From Streptomyces roseolus (GTDB taxonomy: Bacteria; Actinomycetota; Actinomycetes; Streptomycetales; Streptomycetaceae): 64,000 bases of DNA. Shown here piece by piece: positions 57,671 through 64,000 of the stretch (position 1 is its first letter; every line of letters starts with the position of its first letter). Below the pieces are notes generated by a model, which was not told where the DNA came from, did no database searches, and was given only the letters and a program-made list of their open reading frames with translations. The translations under genes were made by a program, and so were the position numbers. Location: the NCBI RefSeq assembly GCF_014649855.1, contig NZ_BMTV01000033.1, forward strand, positions 1 through 64,000, given 5' to 3'.

Positions 57671-58974
57671 TGGCCACCGACCACCGCACGCGGGCCGCGG
57701 GCCCGTCCGCGCGGGAGCCACTGCCGAGGGTGCCGTTCACCGTCGCGGACGAGATCGCCCGGCACTGCGCCGACGCCCGCGAGCCGAACACGGTGCACCT
57801 CGAGCTCCATCTGCCGGGTCGCGTGGCACGGGACCGGCTGCGCGAGGCGTTCGAGCAGGCGCTGGCCCGGCACCCCCGGGTGCTGATGCGGGAGCGGCGG
57901 CGCGGTCCGTTCGCCCGGCGCCACGAATGGGAGCTGGCCGACCGCGCCCGCGCGGACGTGGTGGTCTTCCCGCCGTGCGAGCCGGGCGCGCTCGCCCGGG
58001 CCCGGCACCGGGCGCTCGCCGAACCGCCGTCGCTGACGGCCCCGCCGCCGCTGCGTCTGGAGGTCGTCGAGGAGCCGGACCGGGAGGGCTGCGTCCTGCT
58101 GCTCACGCTGCACCACACGGCACTCGACGGGCCCGCCGGCCTGCGCGTCGTCGCGACGGCCGCCGAACTCTACGGCGGCCGGAGCGCCCCGCCGGCCGCC
58201 CCGCCGGCCCGTCCCCCGGCCGGCGCGGCCCCGCGGCGCCCCGGCCGGGGCGCCGCGGTCGCCCGTGTCGCGGCCGGACGCCCCGGGCCGGCTCCCGGCA
58301 ACGCGATGCTGGTCACCGAACTGCCGGTGCCGCGCCGCCCGTCCGGCGCCGCGCACACCGTGAACGACCAGCTGATGGTCGCCACGGCGCTGACCGTCGC
58401 CGACTGGAACCGCCGCCGGGGAGCGCCCGAACGCCCCCTGCGCATCACCATGCCCGTCGACGACCGCGACCGGGGTCCGGCGATGCCGATCGGCAACGGC
58501 ACACGGCTCGTCGAGGTCGACTACGCGGCCGCCGAGGTCCGGCCGGACACCGACGTCGGCGCGCTGCTCCGGGCCACGGCCGGACGCACCCGCGCCCTCA
58601 AGTCCCTCGACCGGCCGCAGCTGGGACGTGCGGCCGAGCTGCTCACCGCCCCGGTCGTCCCGGTCGCCGCCCGCGCGGTACTGGCCCGGGGCGCGCGGCG
58701 GCTCGGGGCCCGGTGGATCTCCACGACGCTGCTCAGCAACATCGGCCGGATCCCCTACCCGATGGACTTCGGCGACGCGGGACGGGCCACGGCGGTGTGG
58801 GTGTCGGCGCCGGCCGCGATGCCGCGCGGCCTGACCTTCACGACCGCCTCGACCGGCGGCCGGCTGCACCTGGTGGTGCGGTGGTCCCGGGCCCTCCTGG
58901 GGGACGAGGACGGCCGCCTGATCACCGAGACCTTCGCCGACCGGCTGGCGGCGACCGACGGGGAGGCGCTGTGA
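57670..58974 (+). CDS. stand-alone condensation-domain acyltransferase
   Basis: A 434-residue BAHD/condensation-fold protein. The catalytic HHxxxDG motif appears as HHTALDG (about 148-154), and the second conserved region has LSNIGRIPYPMDFG in place of the usual DFGWG. No carrier or adenylation domain is attached or nearby, so it acts alone like mycobacterial PapA acyltransferases, which esterify trehalose or glycans. A Pro/Ala-rich stretch (about 178-215) is disordered. It starts at the A of the TGA of the AftD-like gene. Confidence 0.85.
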   Translation: MATDHRTRAAGPSAREPLPRVPFTVADEIARHCADAREPNTVHLELHLPGRVARDRLREAFEQALARHPRVLMRERRRGPFARRHEWELADRARADVVVFPPCEPGALARARHRALAEPPSLTAPPPLRLEVVEEPDREGCVLLLTLHHTALDGPAGLRVVATAAELYGGRSAPPAAPPARPPAGAAPRRPGRGAAVARVAAGRPGPAPGNAMLVTELPVPRRPSGAAHTVNDQLMVATALTVADWNRRRGAPERPLRITMPVDDRDRGPAMPIGNGTRLVEVDYAAAEVRPDTDVGALLRATAGRTRALKSLDRPQLGRAAELLTAPVVPVAARAVLARGARRLGARWISTTLLSNIGRIPYPMDFGDAGRATAVWVSAPAAMPRGLTFTTASTGGRLHLVVRWSRALLGDEDGRLITETFADRLAATDGEAL

Positions 58975-59861
58975 ACCGGGGAGAAGCATCGACGGCCGCC
59001 GGGGCGAGGCGGCCGGTACCGGACACCGCACCGGCCGGGGAGGCGCGACAGACGATCCCGGTCATCGCACCGACCGACGAGGAGCGGAAGACGATCCCGG
59101 GCACCGCATCGGCCGGCGGCGCGGGGCGGGACACGAGCGCTTCCGGCGCCGGTGCCTCGGGCGGGCTGCGCGACTTCTACGAGAACCCCGCCGTCCCCGT
59201 CGCGTCCGGCGACGCCCGGAGCCGGCGTCAGGCACGGCTGCTGGCCGAGGCGCTCGACCGGCCCGGGGCGCTGGTGCTCGACGTCGGCTGCGGCGACGGC
59301 ACCGCGGCGGCGACGGCGGGCCCGTTCCTCGCCGGGCACCGGATCGTCGGCGTCGACTGGTCGCAGGACGCGCTGCGCCGTGCCCGGCCGCGGATGAGCG
59401 CCGCCGTGCGGGGCGAACTGGACGGCGGGGGCCTGCCGTTCGCGGACGGCTGCGCGGACGCGGTGCTGTTCAGCGAGGTCGTCGAGCACCTGGTCGACCC
59501 GGACAGCGCCCTGGACGAGCTGCGGCGCGTGCTGCGCCCGGGCGGTCATCTGATGCTCTCCACCCCCAACCTCGCCGCCTGGTACAACCGGGCGCTGCTG
59601 CTGGCCGGCCGGCAGCCGGTGTTCTCGGAGGTGAGCCTGCGCGGCATCCACGGGCGGCCCGGCACCGAAGTCGTCGGTCACCTCAGGCTCTTCACGGCTC
59701 GGGCGCTCCGCTCGTTCCTGACGTCGGCCGGATTCGAGGACGTCCGGATCTCCGGCGCGCCGTTCCACGGCGTCCCGCGCGGGCTGCGCCTGGTCGACCG
59801 CGCGGCCTGCGCGGTGCCGTCCGCGGCGTCCATCCTGCTGGCGCACGCCCGGCGGAGGTAG
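58971..59861 (+). CDS. second SAM-dependent methyltransferase
   Basis: A 296-residue class I methyltransferase. The N-terminal 60 residues are low complexity, with two TIP-containing repeats (ARQTIPVIAPTDE, ERKTIPGTASAGG). Motif I VLDVGCGDGTAAA begins near residue 100, followed by GVDWSQDALRRARPR, GGLPFADGCADAVLFSEVVEHL and LRRVLRPGGHLMLSTPN. It might methylate a sugar or lipid in the operon product. Start GTG overlaps the stop of the acyltransferase gene (GTGA). Confidence 0.88.
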   Translation: MNRGEASTAAGARRPVPDTAPAGEARQTIPVIAPTDEERKTIPGTASAGGAGRDTSASGAGASGGLRDFYENPAVPVASGDARSRRQARLLAEALDRPGALVLDVGCGDGTAAATAGPFLAGHRIVGVDWSQDALRRARPRMSAAVRGELDGGGLPFADGCADAVLFSEVVEHLVDPDSALDELRRVLRPGGHLMLSTPNLAAWYNRALLLAGRQPVFSEVSLRGIHGRPGTEVVGHLRLFTARALRSFLTSAGFEDVRISGAPFHGVPRGLRLVDRAACAVPSAASILLAHARRR

Positions 59862-59865
59862 CGGC

Positions 59866-60942
59866 GTGTGGTGGGGAGTGGCGGCGGCGCTGACGGCCAA
59901 CGTGCTGTACAGCGTCGGCTTCGTCCTGGAGAAGCGGGCGCTCGGAGGACTGCCCGCCCTCTCGGCGGGACGGCCGGTGCGCGCCGTCGCCGCGCTGCTC
60001 ACCAGCCCGCTGTGGACGGCGGGCGCGCTGGCGCTGGCCGCCGGGTTCGCCGCCCAGCTGTTCGTGTACCGGGCGCTGCCGATCGCCGCCGCCCAGGGCG
60101 TCTTCGTCTCCGGCCTCGTCCTGCTGCTCCTGCTGTCGTCCTCGGTCCTGGGCGAGCGTCCGTCGGGCCGCGAGCGGCGGGCGGTCGGCGCCGTGCTGGT
60201 GGCGCTGCTGATGGTCGTGGCGTCGGTACGCGAGGACGACGAGGTGGCGAGCGGGGACGTGCCCTGGGGCGTGGCGCTGTCGGTGTCCGTGCCGACGCTC
60301 GCGGCCGGCGTCGCCCTGTACGGGCAGGTGGAGCGGCGGGCGCGCCGCCGCCACCGCGTCCCGACGAACGGCATCGGGTACGGCGTCGCCGTGGGCCTCC
60401 TCTACGGCGTCAGCTCGCTCGCCGTCAAGGGCGTGTCGGTGCGGCTCGCCGCCGCGGACGCGGCCGGTGCGGCGGGGGCGCTGCTCGGTTCGCCGTACCC
60501 GTACCTGCTCCTGTTCACCGCCGGCGCCGGGCTCGTCATGTCCCAGACGGCGCTCCAGCGCTGCCGTGCCACCTTGATCGTGCCCGTCTGCACCACGGTG
60601 ACGTGCCTGTTCACCGCCGTGGTGGGGACGCTGGCCTACGGGGAGCGGCTACCGGACGATCCGCTCCTGCTCGTCCTCCGTACCGCGGGCACGGCCCTGG
60701 CCCTGTTCGTGCTGCTCCTCCTGCCCCGCCACGACCCGCCGCCCGCCCGGGCGCCGGGACCCCCGTCCCCCCGGCCGCGCCGCAGAAGGCGGCGCCGTCA
60801 CCCGTCGAACAGCGAGGACCCCCGTGTCTCCCACTCCGTCCACCCCTCCCCCGGCGCTCGACGACACCCTGCTCCGCATCCTGGCCTGCCCCCTCGACAA
60901 GGGCCCGCTCACGCCGACGGCCGACCGGGACGCCCTCTATAA
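59866..60942 (+). CDS. DMT/EamA-like membrane protein
   Basis: A 358-residue protein, with about nine to ten helices to residue 290. It begins AAALTANVLYSVGFVLEKRAL, and contains VYRALPIAAAQGVFVSGLVLLLL and SQTALQRCRATLIVPVCTTV, patterns of drug/metabolite exporter-type transporters in which alternate halves are related. It may flip or export a precursor. The last 60 residues, after an Arg-rich stretch, look non-native and overlap the Trm112-like gene out of frame by 119 bases; the ancestral stop was probably earlier. Confidence 0.82.
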   Translation: MWWGVAAALTANVLYSVGFVLEKRALGGLPALSAGRPVRAVAALLTSPLWTAGALALAAGFAAQLFVYRALPIAAAQGVFVSGLVLLLLLSSSVLGERPSGRERRAVGAVLVALLMVVASVREDDEVASGDVPWGVALSVSVPTLAAGVALYGQVERRARRRHRVPTNGIGYGVAVGLLYGVSSLAVKGVSVRLAAADAAGAAGALLGSPYPYLLLFTAGAGLVMSQTALQRCRATLIVPVCTTVTCLFTAVVGTLAYGERLPDDPLLLVLRTAGTALALFVLLLLPRHDPPPARAPGPPSPRPRRRRRRRHPSNSEDPRVSHSVHPSPGARRHPAPHPGLPPRQGPAHADGRPGRPL

Positions 60943-61069
60943 CCCCCGGCTGCGGCTCCGCTACCCGATCGTGGACGGCGTCCCCCAGCTCCTGCCGTCG
61001 TCCGGGCAACGGGTGCCGGCCGAGGCGCACGACCGGTACGCGAGCGGCACGGACGCCGCCGCCGGGTAG
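60824..61069 (+). CDS. Trm112-like small protein
   Basis: An 81-residue protein with the Trm112/YcaR pattern LLRILACPLDKGPL near residue 17 and LRLRYPIVDGVPQLLP near residue 45. Only one of the Cys residues of classical Trm112 is present, so zinc binding is doubtful. Trm112 proteins stabilise and activate methyltransferases; two methyltransferase genes lie in the same operon, which suggests it serves one of them. GAGGA precedes the GTG. The start falls inside the tail of the DMT-like gene. Confidence 0.78.
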   Translation: MSPTPSTPPPALDDTLLRILACPLDKGPLTPTADRDALYNPRLRLRYPIVDGVPQLLPSSGQRVPAEAHDRYASGTDAAAG

Positions 61070-61251
61070 CCGCACGGCCTTCGACGGCTCGGGCCGACGC
61101 CCCGCCCCGTCCGCCCGGCCGGGAAGAGCGCGCTTCCGGAAACCTGTTCCCCTCGTGCGCCTCCTGCGCGGGGAACAGGTCGATCCGGTGCGGCCGGTGG
61201 CGGGGGGCGAGCGGCCCGTGGTCCGTCCGCCGGCCGGTCAGCCCGTCGGAA

Positions 61252-61452
61252 AGGGCGGGATCGGCCGACGACCTCAAGGCCCTGATCGCCCTGGCGCCGG
61301 CGGTCCCGGACACCGCCCGCCGGAACCTGCTGATCGACCACGCGTGTGCGGCGCCGAAGCTGTCCCGGGGACTCGTGGCCGAGGCGCACCGCATCCGCGG
61401 GGACCGAGAGGGCCACGAGCCGCGGCCACGTGGCCCGCCGGAGGGTCCCTAG
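61252..61452 (+). pseudogene. start-less coding fragment before the toxin-antitoxin locus
   Basis: From about 61252 to TAG at 61450 one frame reads as protein with high third-position GC: DDLKALIALAPAVPDTARRN, then LIDHACAAPKLSRGLVAEA and HRIRGD. Upstream, the frame is open but noisy and has no ATG, GTG or TTG before it. It is most simply the 3' end of a truncated gene. The family is not recognised. Its stop overlaps the 3' end of the opposing RelE-like gene by four bases. Confidence 0.45.
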
Positions 61453-61709
61453 CCGAGCCAGACGATGTTCAGGACGGTGAGGTGGCACAGGGGCCGGTTC
61501 ACCCAGTAGGTGAGGGACAGGCGGCCCACGGAGGCGTAGCGGACGTCGTGGCCCTCGGGGTCGTCGGCGTTCCACTGGCGGAAGCCCCACGGGTCGGCCG
61601 CGGCGGCGTCCAGGACGTCCCACACCGTGTCCTCGACCTGATCGGGCAGGGTGTCGAGCACCTTGGCGGCCGTGGAGGAGAGGCGGACCGCGTACGGGGC
61701 GCCGGTCAC
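61449..61709 (-). CDS. RelE/ParE-like toxin
   Basis: An 86-residue protein starting VTGAPYAVRLSSTAAKVLD. The sequence follows the RelE/ParE fold: an N-terminal strand, helices with LPDQVEDTVWDVLDAAAADP, then beta strands RYASVGRLSLTYWVN and LTVLNIVWL. Such toxins cut mRNA on ribosomes or block gyrase. It is translated with the DUF6247 protein (GTGA overlap), with the antitoxin first as in most type II systems. The 3' end overlaps a gene remnant on the other strand by four bases. Confidence 0.75.
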   Translation of the reverse strand: MTGAPYAVRLSSTAAKVLDTLPDQVEDTVWDVLDAAAADPWGFRQWNADDPEGHDVRYASVGRLSLTYWVNRPLCHLTVLNIVWLG

Positions 61710-62011
61710 GGGCGCCGTCGCCGCACTTCCGCCATGTCGATGGAGTCGCTGTCGTCGTAGCCCGAGGTGATGAAGGCGTCGACCGCCGAGGCGTGGGCCA
61801 GACGGCCCTGCCACTCCTGGACGACCTCGTACAGCCCGGCGAGGGAGAACGTCCGGCGGGACTCCTCCAGCGCCGCCGTCCACTCCCGCTCGAAGGCCGG
61901 CGCCCACCGCTCGGCACGGTCGCTGGAACGCAGCCGGGCGAGGAGCTCGGCGGGCGCGCCGGGCGCGGGCGCGTGAAGGGTGAAGGGGGTGTGGTCGGGC
62001 TCCGCGCTCAT
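61706..62011 (-). CDS. DUF6247 protein, probable antitoxin
   Basis: A 101-residue mostly helical protein (RAERWAPAFEREWTAALEESR, SLAGLYEVVQEWQGRLAHA, ending SIDMAEVRRRRP). It fits DUF6247, a family usually seen upstream of a RelE-like toxin in actinobacteria. The acidic SGYDDSDSID segment could cover the toxin active site. GGAGG is five bases before the ATG at 62011. The gene overlaps the toxin gene by four bases. Confidence 0.75.
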   Translation of the reverse strand: MSAEPDHTPFTLHAPAPGAPAELLARLRSSDRAERWAPAFEREWTAALEESRRTFSLAGLYEVVQEWQGRLAHASAVDAFITSGYDDSDSIDMAEVRRRRP

Positions 62012-62624
62012 CGGCACCTCCAGGGGGGACGTCGTCCTGTCACTGTACGTGCGCGGTGGCGCGGCGGGGACGGGAGGCGTGGGGAATCCCTTCGTTCGGG
62101 GGTGGTCGGTGCGGCGGAGGCGGAGGGTGAGGATCTGCTGGGCGTGGCCCACGGGGCCCTCGGTGTCGCGGAGGACGGCCTTGGTGACGCCTGGGCCGGT
62201 GGGGCCGGGGAAGACCGCCTTCCGGCGTGCCGCCGAGGATGCCGGGCAGGGCGCGGAGTGTCACAGGTGTCGCCTGTCGTCGACGGCGTCCACGAGCCGG
62301 GCCCCCGGGGATCGCTCCGTACTCCCGTCGCGGGGATCCGGTGCGCCGCCTCGACGCACCGGCCCGCCCCGGGCCGGGAGCGCACGCTCCGGCAGCGGCC
62401 GGCGGTCACCCGGCGTGCGGTTCCGTCATCGCCGAGCGAGGAAGCGACCGCCCCGGACGCGGTACGGAGGCCCCCGCACGCCCGGCTCGCGACGGCAGGC
62501 TGTGCCGCGCTGCCGGCCCCGCGCATGGTGTCCCACGGGGTGGGCAGGGGCCCGACGAGAGCGAGTCGGTGGCGGCAGGGCCGGGGCCGTCGGCTCGACG
62601 GTGCCCACCGGCCGGGAGGCGATC
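62012..62624. other. intergenic region, 613 bases
   Basis: No intact gene seen. On the minus strand, 62012-62215 is open in the antitoxin frame with fair coding bias (for example KAVFPGPTGPGVTKAVLRD), and a separate frame begins at a GTG at 62264 (VTLRALPGILGG). The pair could be a frameshifted remnant or only an upstream open frame. The rest (62280-62624) shows nothing recognisable and should hold the phosphatase promoter. Confidence 0.4.
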
Positions 62625-64000
62625 ATGGGGTTTCCGCTGCCCGACACCGTCGAGGAGCTCAAGATCCTCATCGGCGAGGAGGTGGCCGGTCTGCGGTCGG
62701 CCGTCCGCCGGACCACCGACCGGCCTGCCGCTCCGGCGCCCGGCGAGGAGGTCACCGCGTCCGTGCAGACGCTCTCGCAGACCCCCAGCCTGCCCACGCG
62801 GGACGGTTCGGCGGGCGGCTGCCTCTGCGGCACCCACGACCCCGGCGCCACCGGGACGTGCTCCGTCCTGGACGCGATCCCGGCGTCCGCCGTCCTCCTC
62901 GAAGCGATCCACGACGAGACCGGGGCGGTCCGCGACTTCCGTATCGTCGCCGGCAACAGGATCCGGTCCGCCGAGTGGCTGGAGGCGCCGCATCAGCAGG
63001 TCGGGCAACGGTTCCTGGAGGCCCGGCCGGGGGCGGCGACGAGCGGGCTGCTCGCGAGCCTCGCGGAGGTCGTCGCGGGCGGCGGTCCGCTGGAGGGCCG
63101 CGTCGTCGACTACACCGAGCTGCGGCTGGGGCGGCTGCACCGCGCCCCGCTCCTCTACTCGGCCGCGCGCTGCGGCGAGCAGGTCCTGGCGACCTGGCGG
63201 CCGGTGCAGAGCCAGACCGAGCTCCTGACGATCGACGCCCAGTACCTCGCCTCCCTCGGGTGGGGCAACTGGGACCTGTTGTCCGGGAAGGTGACCTGGT
63301 CGGAGGGACTGACCCGGATCTTCCACGCCGACATCCGGATGCCCTGGTCGCTGGAACAGCTCTGCGACGCCCTGCTCCCGGACGACCTCACCGCGTTCTC
63401 GGAGTTCCTCACCTCGGTCCTCGCCGGCGAGGAACCCGCCTGGACGCGCATCCGCTTCCTCATCCTCGGGGAGGTCCGCACGCTCGACCTCCTCGGGAGG
63501 CCGGTCGCCGGGACCGACGGCCGGCCCTGGGCGGTGAACCTCGTGGCCCGCGACCTCACGCCGCAGATCCGCAGCCGTCGCAGGCTCGCCGAGACGGAGC
63601 GGGAGTCCGACCGGCTGCGGCGCCAGGCACGGGCCGAGCGGCGGGTGGCGGACGCGTTGCGCGAGGCCCTGCTGCCGACCCACTCCGAGGCCCTGGCGGC
63701 GGTCGGGCTGACCGTGGCGGCCTCGTACGGGCCGGCCGAACCGGACGCGGCCGTCGGAGGCGACTGGTACAAGTGCCGGCTGCTGCCCGACGGGCGGGTC
63801 CTGATCGCCATCGGCGACGCCTCGGGCCACGGCCTGGACGCCGTGGCCCGCATGTCGCAGCAGCGTCACGCCCTGGCCGGCCTCGCCCAGACCGGCGCCT
63901 CGGCCGGCGAGATCACGACCTGGCTCAACGAGCTGGTCTGCAGCGACCCCACCGAGCAGACCGCCACGGTCGTGACCGGCCACATCGACGACGCCCGCGA
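62625..64000 (+). CDS. PAS-containing SpoIIE-type PP2C phosphatase, 3' end cut off
   Basis: The first about 458 residues of a signalling phosphatase run off the right edge. Features: a short N-terminal region with CLCGTHDPG-ATGTC Cys residues (about 68-80), a PAS-like domain (about 85-190), a second PAS-like region (about 205-320, WGNWDLLSGKVTWSEGLTRIF), a coiled helix, and the start of the PP2C domain (DAAVGGDWYKCRLLPDGRV, IAIGDASGHGLDAVARMS). GGGAGG lies six bases before the ATG. It is the third SpoIIE-type phosphatase in the window. Confidence 0.88.
   Translation, partial: MGFPLPDTVEELKILIGEEVAGLRSAVRRTTDRPAAPAPGEEVTASVQTLSQTPSLPTRDGSAGGCLCGTHDPGATGTCSVLDAIPASAVLLEAIHDETGAVRDFRIVAGNRIRSAEWLEAPHQQVGQRFLEARPGAATSGLLASLAEVVAGGGPLEGRVVDYTELRLGRLHRAPLLYSAARCGEQVLATWRPVQSQTELLTIDAQYLASLGWGNWDLLSGKVTWSEGLTRIFHADIRMPWSLEQLCDALLPDDLTAFSEFLTSVLAGEEPAWTRIRFLILGEVRTLDLLGRPVAGTDGRPWAVNLVARDLTPQIRSRRRLAETERESDRLRRQARAERRVADALREALLPTHSEALAAVGLTVAASYGPAEPDAAVGGDWYKCRLLPDGRVLIAIGDASGHGLDAVARMSQQRHALAGLAQTGASAGEITTWLNELVCSDPTEQTATVVTGHIDDAR

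Noticed and set aside
53354..57721. Minus-strand open frame of about 1455 codons opposite the AftD-like gene
   Set aside because: It is a shadow of the high-GC coding strand: Arg/Gly/His-rich translation, no motifs, no ribosome site, and the plus strand has clear AftD features.
57670..58974. Nonribosomal peptide synthetase cluster
   Set aside because: A single condensation-fold protein without adenylation or carrier domains is not an NRPS; the genes around it handle sugars and methyl groups.
61070..62624. Mobile element or prophage around the toxin-antitoxin pair
   Set aside because: No transposase, integrase, terminal inverted repeats or tRNA target site was found, only gene fragments.

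Overview
The window is a 64 kb piece of a very GC-rich actinobacterial chromosome, most likely Streptomyces or a close relative. The base composition, near-universal G/C third codon positions, frequent GTG and TTG starts, and density of ECF sigma factors, anti-sigma factors, SpoIIE/PP2C phosphatases, STAS proteins and TetR/MarR/LysR/MerR regulators all fit. The genus call is an inference; no rRNA or tRNA gene is visible. No insertion sequence, prophage, CRISPR array or classical PKS/NRPS cluster was seen. The left edge cuts an ECF sigma gene and the right edge cuts a SpoIIE-type phosphatase.

Layout. 0-9 kb: an ECF sigma tail with its coupled anti-sigma factor, a GlxA-type regulator divergent from a saccharopine-dehydrogenase-like protein, a secreted subtilase and a pirin. 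9-13.7 kb: a partner-switching group (PP2C phosphatase, HATPase anti-sigma kinase) and small membrane proteins. 14-23 kb: catalase-like protein, metallophosphoesterase, APC permease, PhoD-like phosphatase, TerC, and a LysR/aldo-keto reductase pair. 23-28 kb: a secreted PL8 polysaccharide lyase with a divergent DeoR/LacI-type hybrid regulator. 28-31.6 kb: a TetR/SDR pair with three matching operators, then an ECF sigma factor coupled to a membrane protein. 31.7-37 kb: STAS proteins and a string of small regulators with a DHA2 efflux pump. 37-49 kb: long-chain acyl-CoA ligase, a large HATPase/PAS/GAF/PP2C protein, a pectate lyase-pectinesterase fusion, an ECF41 sigma factor divergent from a SnoaL-like protein, and a DHFR-like reductase.

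49-61 kb is the most distinctive part. A PucR-type regulator coupled to an unlisted 50-residue membrane peptide lies divergent to a DUF3068 membrane protein. After a C-rich spacer follows a tightly packed, mostly stop/start-overlapping operon: GT4 glycosyltransferase, SAM methyltransferase, a 1407-residue AftD-like arabinofuranosyltransferase, a stand-alone HHxxxDG acyltransferase, a second methyltransferase, a DMT-type membrane protein and a Trm112-like peptide. The parts resemble those used for mycobacterial envelope glycans, yet Streptomyces is not known for an arabinogalactan wall, so this operon is the best candidate for an undescribed system: synthesis of an acylated, methylated, arabinose-containing envelope glycan or glycolipid.

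The end of the window holds a DUF6247/RelE-like toxin-antitoxin pair, two probable gene remnants nearby or upstream, and another phosphatase. Several intergenic regions have readable control sites: an ECF41-type divergent promoter built on a perfect palindrome, three TetR operators, a MerR-type spacer dyad, a cre/LacI-like palindrome, 11-bp phased repeats upstream of the subtilase, and two promoters positioned for leaderless transcripts.
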